The translations under genes and the position numbers were made by a program. Below, one piece after another: positions 1 through 5,600 of a stretch of 10,441 nt of DNA. The notes under the pieces were generated by a model. It saw only the letters and a program-made list of their open reading frames with translations, ran no database searches and was not told the origin of the DNA. Position 1 is the stretch's first letter. Every line of letters starts with the position of its first letter. Origin of the DNA: Nitrososphaeraceae archaeon (GTDB lineage: Archaea; Thermoproteota; Nitrososphaeria; Nitrososphaerales; Nitrososphaeraceae); assembly GCA_030038695.1 (NCBI GenBank), contig JASHSN010000181.1, positions 1-10,441 on the forward strand, written 5' to 3'.

Positions 1-1
1 G

Positions 2-157
2 TTAATCGCAAAAAGGCATTATTATATTCCTAAATATTCAATTCAAGGATTTGATGGTGATGATAATTTGATAACGACTATGACAAAAAAAGATATCCAC
101 GACAAATTCTCAGCTGATAATCCTGTTGCTGATTTATGGAAAGCTCCTAAGGATTAG
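2..157 (+). CDS. C-terminal end of an unknown protein (partial)
   Basis: An open frame runs in from the left edge for 51 codons and ends at TAG 155-157. The residues are well mixed (YYIPKYSIQGFDGDDNL early, NPVADLWKAPKD at the end), with balanced charge and no low complexity, which suggests a real soluble C-terminus rather than chance. I recognise no family. An internal ATG at 80-82 would leave only 25 residues, so the start is almost certainly upstream of the window. No gene follows on the same strand within 100 bases. Function is unknown. Confidence 0.5.
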   Translation, partial: LIAKRHYYIPKYSIQGFDGDDNLITTMTKKDIHDKFSADNPVADLWKAPKD

Positions 158-205
158 TATAGAAATCATGTGATTATCAGATTTCACAATATTGATATTA
201 TGATC

Positions 206-250
206 GGAGGAGACGAAGCTGCTAAGACAAAACAATAGTTAATCTCCTCC
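206..250. repeat. GC-rich inverted repeat, 8-bp arms
   Basis: GGAGGAGA at 206-213 is perfectly complementary to TCTCCTCC at 243-250, with 29 bases between. It sits 49 bases after the stop of the left-edge gene. It could act as a weak transcription stop or an RNA hairpin. It stands out because the surrounding sequence is AT-rich. There is no T-run after it, so a terminator call is only a guess. Confidence 0.35.
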
Positions 251-288
251 CTACTACCCAGTACTTTACCGCTAATCAATCTATTCCA

Positions 289-468
289 ATGATGAAGAAA
301 TCATACAGGTTGAGGTACCTACAACCAGCTATCAATAATCTTAGCAATTCACTAGACCTGAGACAGCCTATCCGATCTGGTTTCATGAGAGTCGACGTCA
401 TCAGGATGCTGGATACAATGCATGCAATAACAAGGCAACACACGCAACCCTCATGCCCTTCTATATGA
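289..468 (+). other. Possible small ORF or coding remnant, 59 aa
   Basis: ATG ATG at 289 opens a 59-codon frame rich in Arg, Leu and Asn (it begins MMKKSYRLRYLQPAINN). The overlapping frame 276-491 also looks protein-like (TRPETAYPIWFHESRR, then a stretch ending MALQKAG) but contains TAA at 336 and TAG at 342. Each could derive from a Gln codon by one C-to-T change. One of the two frames may be a decayed gene; they cannot both be. I see no clear TATA box for either and recognise no family. The rest of 158-707 holds nothing else I can support. Confidence 0.22.
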
Positions 469-677
469 TGGCTTTGCAGAAAGCTGGATGAGGATATAAT
501 AATCCTAATAGATACCAAATCTCATCACTTCAACATATATCCAACAACCCTATGTGAAATTAGTGTTTTGTTAGAAGCATTAACAGTACCGTCTTGCCCT
601 GGACAGGATAGCACTCTGACAGTTCCGGGTTAGTATAAGGGAAGGTAGAGACTTAGAGACTGGACAGCGTTATGAAC

Positions 678-686
678 TTTTAAATT
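678..686 (+). promoter_or_regulatory. TATA box of the 708 Cys-rich gene
   Basis: TTTAAATTA is centred 26 bases before the ATG at 708. This is the spacing expected when an archaeal transcript starts on or next to the start codon (leaderless). It supports the start chosen for the mini-protein. Confidence 0.45.
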
Positions 687-707
687 AGATAGATTCCATG
701 TATAGCT

Positions 708-887
708 ATGAAGTGCGAATCTTGTGAACAAGGAGAGCACGCTAATTGTTCCAATTTCTGGACTTGGCAGGACGTCTGTCAATGCGCGATATGCGAAATA
801 TGGAAATGTTTTGCAAAACACGAACAGAAACCACTAATCGCAAACACACAGAGGGGTTGTGTCAGTCAGTCAGTCACTTGTCAGTAG
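708..887 (+). CDS. Cys-rich mini-protein, probably zinc-binding (59 aa)
   Basis: The 59-codon ORF starts at ATG 708 and ends at TAG 885-887. It has nine cysteines: a CxxC pair (C3, C6) with H11 and C14, then C24-x-C26-x2-C29-x4-C34 and H38, then C51 and C58. Trp and Phe sit between the metal-ligand candidates (NFWTWQDVCQCAICEIW). The pattern is that of a small structural zinc protein with one or two sites; the exact family is not recognised. Such proteins often bind nucleic acid or scaffold other proteins, but nothing here shows the partner. The 3' end of the gene lies in a GTCA tandem repeat, so the last ten residues may be repeat-derived. A longer overlapping frame (746-973) lacks any such pattern and is taken as a shadow. 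Confidence 0.62.
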   Translation: MKCESCEQGEHANCSNFWTWQDVCQCAICEIWKCFAKHEQKPLIANTQRGCVSQSVTCQ

Positions 888-900
888 TCACTCAGTCAGC
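861..900. repeat. GTCA tetranucleotide tract
   Basis: GTCA is repeated four times perfectly at 861-876. Scattered GTCAGT/CAGTCA units follow to about 900. The tract covers the last codons and the stop of the 708-887 ORF, so slippage here would change the length or frame of its C-terminus. Confidence 0.7.
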
Positions 901-998
901 GGTAGAGTGGTTAATATGTAGCCTGAACGATTCTTTAGAGATGTCTACTGGAACTAGACGAGATTCAAAGTAAATGACTCATAGCAGATGTTATCTAT

Positions 999-1067
999 AT
1001 GAAACTTCTGGAGGTAAAGAGATCTGGAAACAGAGATCATAGTCCTTCTGGAGAGAACGCTTTATAA
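999..1067 (+). other. Very short ORF or duplicated fragment, 22 aa
   Basis: ATG 999 to TAA 1065-1067 reads MKLLEVKRSGNRDHSPSGENAL. An 18-bp stretch inside it (1026-1043) matches 1168-1185 in the next gene at 17 of 18 bases and in the same sense: GNRDHS here, GNRYHS there. It may be the remains of a duplicated copy of the 1099 gene rather than a gene. The TATA box of that gene overlaps its end. Confidence 0.2.
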
Positions 1068-1068
1068 A
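1061..1068 (+). promoter_or_regulatory. TATA box of the 1099 mini-protein
   Basis: TTTATAAA is a consensus-like archaeal TATA element, centred about 34 bases before ATG 1099. Initiation 26 bases downstream would leave a leader of about eight bases. Confidence 0.5.
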
Positions 1069-1098
1069 GCAATTCGTCGGAATGTTAAAGTTGGATAA

Positions 1099-1251
1099 AT
1101 GGCCGTTGATAATGTCATAGTTTGCCGTGACTGCGGAAAAAGCGATAGAAAAAGCCGTTGTATAAACGGAAACAGATATCATAGTTTCATGAGGACACAG
1201 AATCCTAATCATGAAGCAGAACTAAAACGAATCTGGAACAAAAGGTCGTGA
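1099..1251 (+). CDS. Small Cys/His protein, probable zinc finger-like (50 aa)
   Basis: ATG 1099 to TGA 1249-1251 encodes 50 residues. A knuckle VCRDCG (C9, C12) is followed by C21 and H28 in a basic stretch (KSDRKSRCINGNRYHSF), then a polar tail with HEAELKRIWNKR. C9, C12, C21 and H28 could form one zinc site. The basic surface suggests nucleic-acid binding, as an inference only. Family not recognised. Together with the 708 gene it makes a pair of Cys-rich mini-proteins on one strand just outside the recombinase, each with its own TATA box. A frame on the opposite strand (991-1212) has no domain signal and is treated as a shadow. Confidence 0.62.
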   Translation: MAVDNVIVCRDCGKSDRKSRCINGNRYHSFMRTQNPNHEAELKRIWNKRS

Positions 1252-1380
1252 TTGTCTTATAGAGGAAGACTTTCTGATATCTATTTTTCTGACGATTTTC
1301 TTATAGTCCAAATATATCCAGATTCCACCTGAAAGATGCACACTAGGTCTTTCGACACTGATATACTAGGATGACCCATG

Positions 1381-1422
1381 TAGCAATAGCCTTAGTCCTG
1401 TACATCAGGCGACACCTTGCTA
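1381..1422. repeat. Nested inverted repeat in a gene-free stretch
   Basis: Outer arms TAGCAA (1381-1386) and TTGCTA (1417-1422) enclose an inner hairpin: CCTG 1397-1400, loop TACAT, CAGG 1406-1409, with GTC/GAC available to extend it. The 388 bases from 1252 to 1639 hold no gene I can support, and this is the only ordered structure there. It could be an RNA fold or chance. Confidence 0.25.
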
Positions 1423-1621
1423 TACGCGATCTGAGGTTTTAGAATACTATTTGAGACATAAAGCATCTTTAATAATAGGTTGTAGAAAAGCTCAAGTGCG
1501 GTAATAGTTGTATGACCGTATAAAAGCGGTAATATATACTCCCGGCGCGGTAGTAAATTTATCCTGATATAGAACTTCGAAAATATCTTACATAGTAGAT
1601 TCGGAATGTAATAATAAACAA

Positions 1622-1636
1622 GCCGCCTTATCGGCG
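1622..1636 (-). terminator. Short hairpin after the recombinase stop
   Basis: CGCC at 1624-1627 pairs with GGCG at 1633-1636 around a five-base loop, starting four bases after the recombinase stop codon. On the minus strand it is followed by a T-rich run (CTTGTTTATTATT), which is compatible with archaeal termination. The stem is only four pairs, so support is weak. Confidence 0.3.
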
Positions 1637-2046
1637 AGACTAGTCATCATCGTAGTAGTCCTCACTATCAGGAGGGGCATTCTTCAACTGCACCAGGAAC
1701 CCTTCAACTCTTTCTCGTTCCTTCTTAGTAAGAGAGCGATTTCCAAATTGCTCTCTATATTTTTCGATTTCTTTATTGAGAAACCCAACATGGCTTTCGA
1801 GGTCCTTCGTTCTGTCTTTATAAGTCTCGACACCCTTTACGACCTTCTTCATTATGTCTTCATAGGACTTCAATTCCTGCTGTAATACTTGTATAGTATT
1901 ATCTCGCTCTAGGTTGGATTTGTTTACCAACTCTTGGAGCTTTGCTTGTTTGGCACCTTTGATCTCATCAAGGGCCAATTGTGTTAGAGGATAATTGCAG
2001 CCTACTCTCTCGCAATACTTGTTTTCTAACTTGTTCACATAACCAC

Positions 2047-2087
2047 AACGGCCGCAGGTCCTCGAGACCATTTTTGGGTGTTTATCT
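2047..2087. repeat. 41-bp direct repeat, copy 1 (inside the recombinase)
   Basis: This stretch matches 7668-7708 in the same orientation at 40 of 41 bases; the single difference is C2052 against T7673, and 2053-2087 is a perfect 35-bp match. Here it encodes the linker into the zinc ribbon (DKHPKMVSRTC and flanks), so this is the source copy. The copies are 5,621 bases apart and enclose the rest of the recombinase, the ParB-like debris and the acetolactate synthase gene. Confidence 0.95.
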
Positions 2088-3192
2088 AATATCTTTATCC
2101 CACAGTGCTCAAGTATCTTGTTCTTGAGCTCATCACCCATTCTATTTTTAATATACCGCTTACCCTGTTGGGAATTCATCGACCATCGTATTTTCTTCTT
2201 CAGGGCAAATTCAGGCAGATGATCCGAATCAACGGTAATAGCAGAGTGCCTGAAACAGTAGGGATTCCACTTTTTGGTTTTGAGTAAATATTCCAATTCT
2301 TGTTTTTGCTGATCATCTGCGATAGACCCACTTTCTACTAGCCGTTTGATGCGTAATCTCAGCTGTTTTAAAACAAGCCAGATTGTTTGAGCCGTTACAG
2401 GTGTACCATTAACAAGATTGCAAATCAATCTGGCATTAGGTTCATTCTTGAAAGAATGTTTGTTAATCCAGTCACGCACATAGGTAAAGGAAGATGTTAA
2501 CAGGATGGGGCCACCTCCTGTTTTGGTATTAGATGGTATACTTCCTTCTCCGTATTGTTCTCTCAAAATGACATCTCTTATCCTAAGAGCAACAATTTCA
2601 TGTCCACGAGCATCTAGGTCCCATAACAGGGTGATGATGGCCTGGTTCCTCAACTCAGGTTCATAAGATACAATCGTTAATACTTCATGTAATTCCCAGA
2701 TATCAGTAATGCTGTAGGGACTGTCCCTAAGTGGTTTCTTGAGTTTAATTCTTAGGAATGATGGCGTTTCCCACTCTTCATGTACTATACCTTTCCGACT
2801 ATTGACTAACCATCTAAAAATGTCTTTATCATGGTCAAGTTAAGATTCCAGCTTGTGATGTAGCGCCCCTCATTATCACATTCTCGTTCGACCCATTTAC
2901 CATCTTTTGTCTTTCGATGCTTTAGGAATGTTAAAATCTGCTCTTTTATATTAATGGAAGTAAAAGCTAATCCATTGTAAAACTTGTCAAGAGATATCAG
3001 CAGTGTCAATTGATTGATGATATTGCGGTCACTTTTGTGGTCCTTTGTCTGCAAATACTCGAAATATTCCTTTGCAAAGACCTGATTAACATGACTCATT
3101 GAATCTATTTTCTTGAGCGTTGTAGACAGAGAGAACCATTTCTTATAGACAGATAGAACCGAGATATAAGCTCTGATCCTAGAAAAGCCTAC

Positions 3193-3417
3193 ATGGAAAT
3201 AGTCTCTGTCTCGACCACAATCTTGGTTACCTCTATTCGAATTTTTGTAAAAACTGAACTTCATTTTTCCTCCTACCTTAGTCTCCAAAATGGCTTGATC
3301 GGGGAACCAATTTGTTAACTGATTTTGATCAGTTATAGCCTTGAAAACCACCTCTGGCGAAGCGTCGATAACTATGTTTTTCGTTACTTCTAGTGTTCCT
3401 TCTTTTGTTGTTGACAT
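3193..3417 (-). other. SRPBCC/AHSA1-like N-terminal fragment of the fusion
   Basis: The first ~75 residues of the recombinase reading frame look like the start of an AHSA1-type SRPBCC protein. They hold TLEVTKNIVIDASPEVVFKAITD, then NQLTNWFPDQA and GGKMKFSFYK, which is the typical first strand, helix pair and second strand. A complete domain needs about 140-160 residues, so roughly half is missing and no remainder is seen in the window. The text passes into recombinase sequence around RDRDYFHVGFSRIRAY. Known AHSA1 proteins bind hydrophobic ligands or Hsp90, but this half-domain is unlikely to fold alone. ATG 3417 is the natural AHSA1 start, so the recombinase may use that gene's promoter. Confidence 0.7.
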
Positions 3418-3552
3418 TAATGAGCATCATGATAACAGAGTTAAACATTTAAGCATTTATTTAATTTAATGAGTATATCTAACGCGCTCCAGTTAAGAAT
3501 GGAATTCAAGCAGTAATGTAACCAACTCATATGTATTTTTGATGATGATTGT

Positions 3553-3639
3553 TCAGATGAGTTTTTCAATTCCCTCGAAGAATCGTTGATAAGCTTCATG
3601 CTTCATCGAAGTTATTTGCTTTTTCTTATTTCTCTGCAT
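3553..3639 (-). CDS. 28-aa basic ORF with a strong ribosome binding site
   Basis: Minus-strand ATG at 3639-3637, stop at 3555-3553. A perfect GGAGG (plus strand 3646-3650) lies six bases before the start, the only good Shine-Dalgarno I see in the window. The peptide begins MQRNKKKQITSMKH, strongly basic, and ends RFFEGIEKLI, an amphipathic-looking helix. AT-rich TATA-like sequence lies 35-70 bases upstream. It is divergent from nothing obvious and sits 136 bases before the recombinase start on the same strand. Family unknown. It could be a real micro-protein or the preserved 5' end of a lost gene. Confidence 0.4.
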   Translation of the reverse strand: MQRNKKKQITSMKHEAYQRFFEGIEKLI

Positions 3640-3673
3640 GGCTTTCCTCCGAACCCAAATTTTACAATAGAAG

Positions 3674-3693
3674 CAATATCTAATATAATATTG
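3674..3693. repeat. AT-rich inverted repeat upstream of the 28-aa ORF
   Basis: CAATAT (3674-3679) and ATATTG (3688-3693) are inverted around eight AT bases. It lies 35-54 bases before the minus-strand start at 3639, where a TATA box or operator would sit. Because it is built of A and T only apart from its ends, chance is a real possibility. Confidence 0.25.
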
Positions 3694-3892
3694 TAATATT
3701 TCTTTACACGTGATTATACTGCAGATTAGTTAAATATAGTAGTTATATGTGTAAGCACGCTACACTATTTATCACAATCATATCAGGATCCTTAGCTTCA
3801 TTTATATAGATGTTCATGCGCCAAATATTCACTATTTGACCTTGCATTTACGTATATTCAGGATATTATTTGCGAAATTTTACAACGTATAC

Positions 3893-3916
3893 ATCATTCT
3901 CATAGTTGAGAATGAT
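3893..3916. repeat. Perfect hairpin, 10-bp stem and 4-base loop
   Basis: ATCATTCTCA (3893-3902), loop TAGT, TGAGAATGAT (3907-3916). The stem is perfect. It stands alone in a 468-base stretch (3640-4107) with no supportable gene, so it is neither clearly a terminator nor an operator. It may be the stop of a lost gene or part of a small RNA. Confidence 0.45.
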
Positions 3917-4113
3917 AGCTTCTGATAATAACATAAAAGATAAATATTATGATGATATCATATGACACTCAGAACATATAGATTAGCCTACCACTAATCA
4001 TTGTAAGTATTTCTTATTTAATATATATACGTGATTCACATACGTAATCCTCGGGTAGGGTTGTATTAGCACCTAAATTTTCGAACTGTTCAGTCAGTGA
4101 TATATGAGATGTA

Positions 4114-4337
4114 TTGTCAACAAGACGCAGGCAAAGGTCAGACCATTTTTTTAGGAAAAAAAACTACCGGAAGCGGATGGCCTTAGCCGTTGCTGGTATA
4201 TTCATCAGCTTAGTTATCGTGTTGCCATCATCTCTTTTGAGGAGTGACAATATTTTCCATAAGCGGTGATTTTTTCTTTTGTCATATTAGTAACTGTTCT
4301 TGTTGTTATCCAGGCTTACCTAATGTGTAATAATTAA
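4114..4337 (+). pseudogene. Small two-helix membrane protein, frameshifted
   Basis: A frame open from 4108 encodes a basic segment (STRRRQRSDHFFRKKNYRKR), then a membrane helix (MALAVAGIFISLVIVLP), and stops at TGA 4267-4269. From GTG 4266 the next frame continues directly with a second helix (IFSFVILVTVLVVIQAYL) and ends at TAA 4335-4337. Inserting one base near 4264-4266 restores about 70 residues with two membrane helices and a basic cytoplasmic N-terminus. Both helices being in register with one lesion argues for a real, recently broken gene. The start is uncertain: TTG 4114 keeps the basic segment, ATG 4177 loses it. Function unknown. Confidence 0.5.
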
Positions 4338-4442
4338 TTCTAGAACATATAAAAAACAAAGTTGTGAGGAAAATAGAATAACCATATGCCGAACTATAAA
4401 AATCCAATAGAAAACAAGAGATCATATAGAAATACTCGAAAA

Positions 4443-4455
4443 TATCTATATATAT
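4443..4455 (+). promoter_or_regulatory. TATA box that sets the 4475 start
   Basis: TATCTATATATAT, preceded by CGAAAA as a possible BRE, is centred about 26 bases before ATG 4475. It overlaps the alternative ATG at 4454, which therefore would probably not be in the transcript. Confidence 0.5.
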
Positions 4456-4474
4456 GAATGAGAGGTATTACTTG

Positions 4475-4726
4475 ATGTCAGGAGAAAAACTAGAAGATTA
4501 TTTTAGACATCACAACCTAGATGAGACACGTAGAAAATACCTCGAAAATATAAAAGAAGGAAAACAAGTAGATAAGGAGATAGAGGAGCATTTCAAGAAT
4601 GGAAATGCACAGCAACATTCCCTGATTGCACAACAAGACAGGTATTCTATATATATGAAGAGATTTATGATTCACCGTCATCAGAATCCTGTTTTGCGCA
4701 CTAGCTATATATGGAACACCAGTTGA
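4475..4726 (+). CDS. Small charged hypothetical protein (83 aa)
   Basis: The open frame begins at ATG 4454, but the TATA box overlaps that codon, so ATG 4475 (MSGEKLEDYFRHHNLDE) is preferred. The first ~45 residues are highly charged and helical (ETRRKYLENIKEGKQVDKEIEEHFKNG), and this half looks like a genuine short soluble protein. The second half (from about AQQHSLIAQQD) is less ordered and may be read-through beyond the original stop or a divergent tail. There is no membrane segment, signal or metal motif. No family recognised. It lies between the broken membrane protein and the ParB-like debris on the same strand. Confidence 0.5.
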   Translation: MSGEKLEDYFRHHNLDETRRKYLENIKEGKQVDKEIEEHFKNGNAQQHSLIAQQDRYSIYMKRFMIHRHQNPVLRTSYIWNTS

Positions 4727-4906
4727 CCTCTTAAGCTTCTCAACAATTGTTAACAAGTTTTTCGACTACTACTTTTATTATTTCATAGCTCCCAATATTT
4801 TTCTCTAGACGATACATTACACAAAGCAGAGGAAAAAGCTAGACCAATCTCACAGCGATACTTCATGATATGCGGAAGTTATTTATGGTGAATCTAATAT
4901 ATTGAT

Positions 4907-5026
4907 ATGATGATCTTATATGACGAATCTTGTTGTTTTGAATATACGTCAACTGGTGGAGTTTTGTTGAAATCTATTACAAAACGCCTAATTATGCAAG
5001 AAAATATAAATGAATTGTATGAGTGA
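4907..5026 (+). other. Possible small ORF, 39 aa
   Basis: ATG 4907 to TGA 5024-5026 encodes 39 residues: MMILYDESCCFEYTSTGG, then LLKSITKRLIMQENINELYE. Composition looks protein-like, and an AT element (GTTATTTATGG, 4878-4888) sits about 24 bases upstream, as in the leaderless genes nearby. No family recognised. Another stretch just before it (about 4790-4889) also reads like protein (LDDTLHKAEEKARPISQRYF) without a start codon, so this area may be decayed coding sequence. Confidence 0.3.
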
Positions 5027-5146
5027 CAAAATAAACTAACAAACTTCTACGAAGACAATCTACACCAAGTATGTTGATACAAAGGTCAGATAAAGCATTG
5101 GTTGCAGTAATATGATAATAATGACCATACCAAAGGGACAATATAT

Positions 5147-5384
5147 ATGCCTAATACCCCCAGTCACGCGGCGGAGTATGAGATGCTCAAAACTCCCGAT
5201 AGAGACAGCCAATGGGCTCTGCCAGTAATTCTAAACCAAAACAACGTCGTTCTGGATGGATACCACCGCTTGAAGGCGCGTCAGGAACTAGGAGCCCCCC
5301 GTGTCATATAGGAGGATGGACTTCATAGGTACACCTTTAGAGGAGCTGAAGTACGTCATAGAGGTCAATCTCTATGACTTATAG
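5147..5384 (+). pseudogene. ParB-like nuclease-fold protein, frameshifted and truncated
   Basis: ATG 5147 opens 54 codons with the ParB N-terminal signature: AEYEMLKTPDRDSQW, then LPVILNQNNVVLDGYHRLKARQELG, where DGYHR is the family's conserved core. The frame stops at TAG 5309-5311. The next frame carries on at once with the following part of the same fold (MDFIGTPLEELKYVIEVNL) and stops at 5384, just where RR-type residues usually follow. So the gene has one frameshift and then a premature end. ParB-like proteins bind DNA and hydrolyse CTP in plasmid partition, and stand-alone archaeal versions are common near mobile DNA. ATATATATG places the start in a TATA-like run. It fits the remains of an integrated element. 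Confidence 0.62.
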
Positions 5385-5407
5385 ATATCAATGCCGGAAT
5401 TTGTTTC

Positions 5408-5473
5408 ATGTCTTCTGGAGATATAAACCACGACGGACTGAGAGATATATCCCTTCACACAGCTTTAGTATAA
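5408..5473 (+). other. Possible fragment with a calcium-loop motif
   Basis: A 21-codon ORF reads MSSGDINHDGLRDISLHTALV. GDINHDGLRDI has the DxNxDGxxD spacing of dockerin, FG-GAP or EF-hand loops. It is far too short to be a gene and may be a scrap of a surface protein, or chance. It lies just after the ParB-like debris. The rest of 5385-5560 holds nothing I can support. Confidence 0.2.
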
Positions 5474-5561
5474 TCATACAAGACTATGGCAAGTAGCTTC
5501 ATCTAATCCATCTACTGACGATGGATAAATTCAATAGTCGGAATTTTAGCATCATTCAAAT

Positions 5562-5578
5562 GAATATTGTCAATATTC
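5562..5578. promoter_or_regulatory. 17-bp palindrome, likely operator of the acetolactate synthase gene
   Basis: GAATATTG-T-CAATATTC is a perfect palindrome with one central base, ending 22 bases before ATG 5601. Its right half covers the position about 26 bases before the start, where the TATA box of a leaderless gene belongs. A dimeric regulator bound here would block or position TBP. I see no regulator gene next to it. Confidence 0.55.
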
Positions 5579-5600
5579 GAACCATATCGAGTCCTCTAAA

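Larger units (their letters stand above)
1640..3417 (-). pseudogene. Tyrosine recombinase (integrase) with zinc ribbon, frameshifted, fused to an SRPBCC N-terminus
   Basis: Two overlapping minus-strand frames make one gene. Frame one runs from ATG 3417 to about 2818; frame two continues to the stop at 1640. The join is a five-T run (plus-strand A at 2816-2820). Reading -1 there gives MIKTF-FRWLVNSRKG instead of LDG-stop, for 592 residues in total. Residues ~76-260 are the core-binding part (SRIRAYISVLSVYKKW). The catalytic domain has Arg I in DARGHE (R271), YxxRH (Y387, R390) where most family members have HxxR, W412 and the likely nucleophile Y422 in KRYIKNR. A zinc ribbon follows (C455, C458, C469, C474), then a coiled coil and an acidic tail. 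It would cut and rejoin DNA at attachment sites. This architecture is familiar from Nitrososphaera-type archaea. It is either inactive, rescued by frameshifting, or a sequencing error. No intact N-terminus of its own is visible. Confidence 0.85.

Noticed and set aside
276..518. Minus-strand 80-codon frame as a membrane protein
   Set aside because: No promoter, no family and weak helix pattern; the plus strand in the same place reads at least as well.
861..900. CRISPR-like array
   Set aside because: Only a four-base tandem repeat without spacers, and no cas genes are present.
746..973. Plus-strand 75-codon frame
   Set aside because: Shadow of the Cys-rich ORF 708-887, whose cysteine spacing and TATA box are far more convincing.
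1381..1422. tRNA or split tRNA
   Set aside because: The nested stems do not give a cloverleaf, T-loop sequence or CCA-type 3' end.
2047..2087. attP site of an SSV-type element inside the integrase gene
   Set aside because: After integration such an element has its integrase cut in two at the ends. Here recombinase sequence is continuous on both sides of copy 1, and copy 2 has no recombinase flank.
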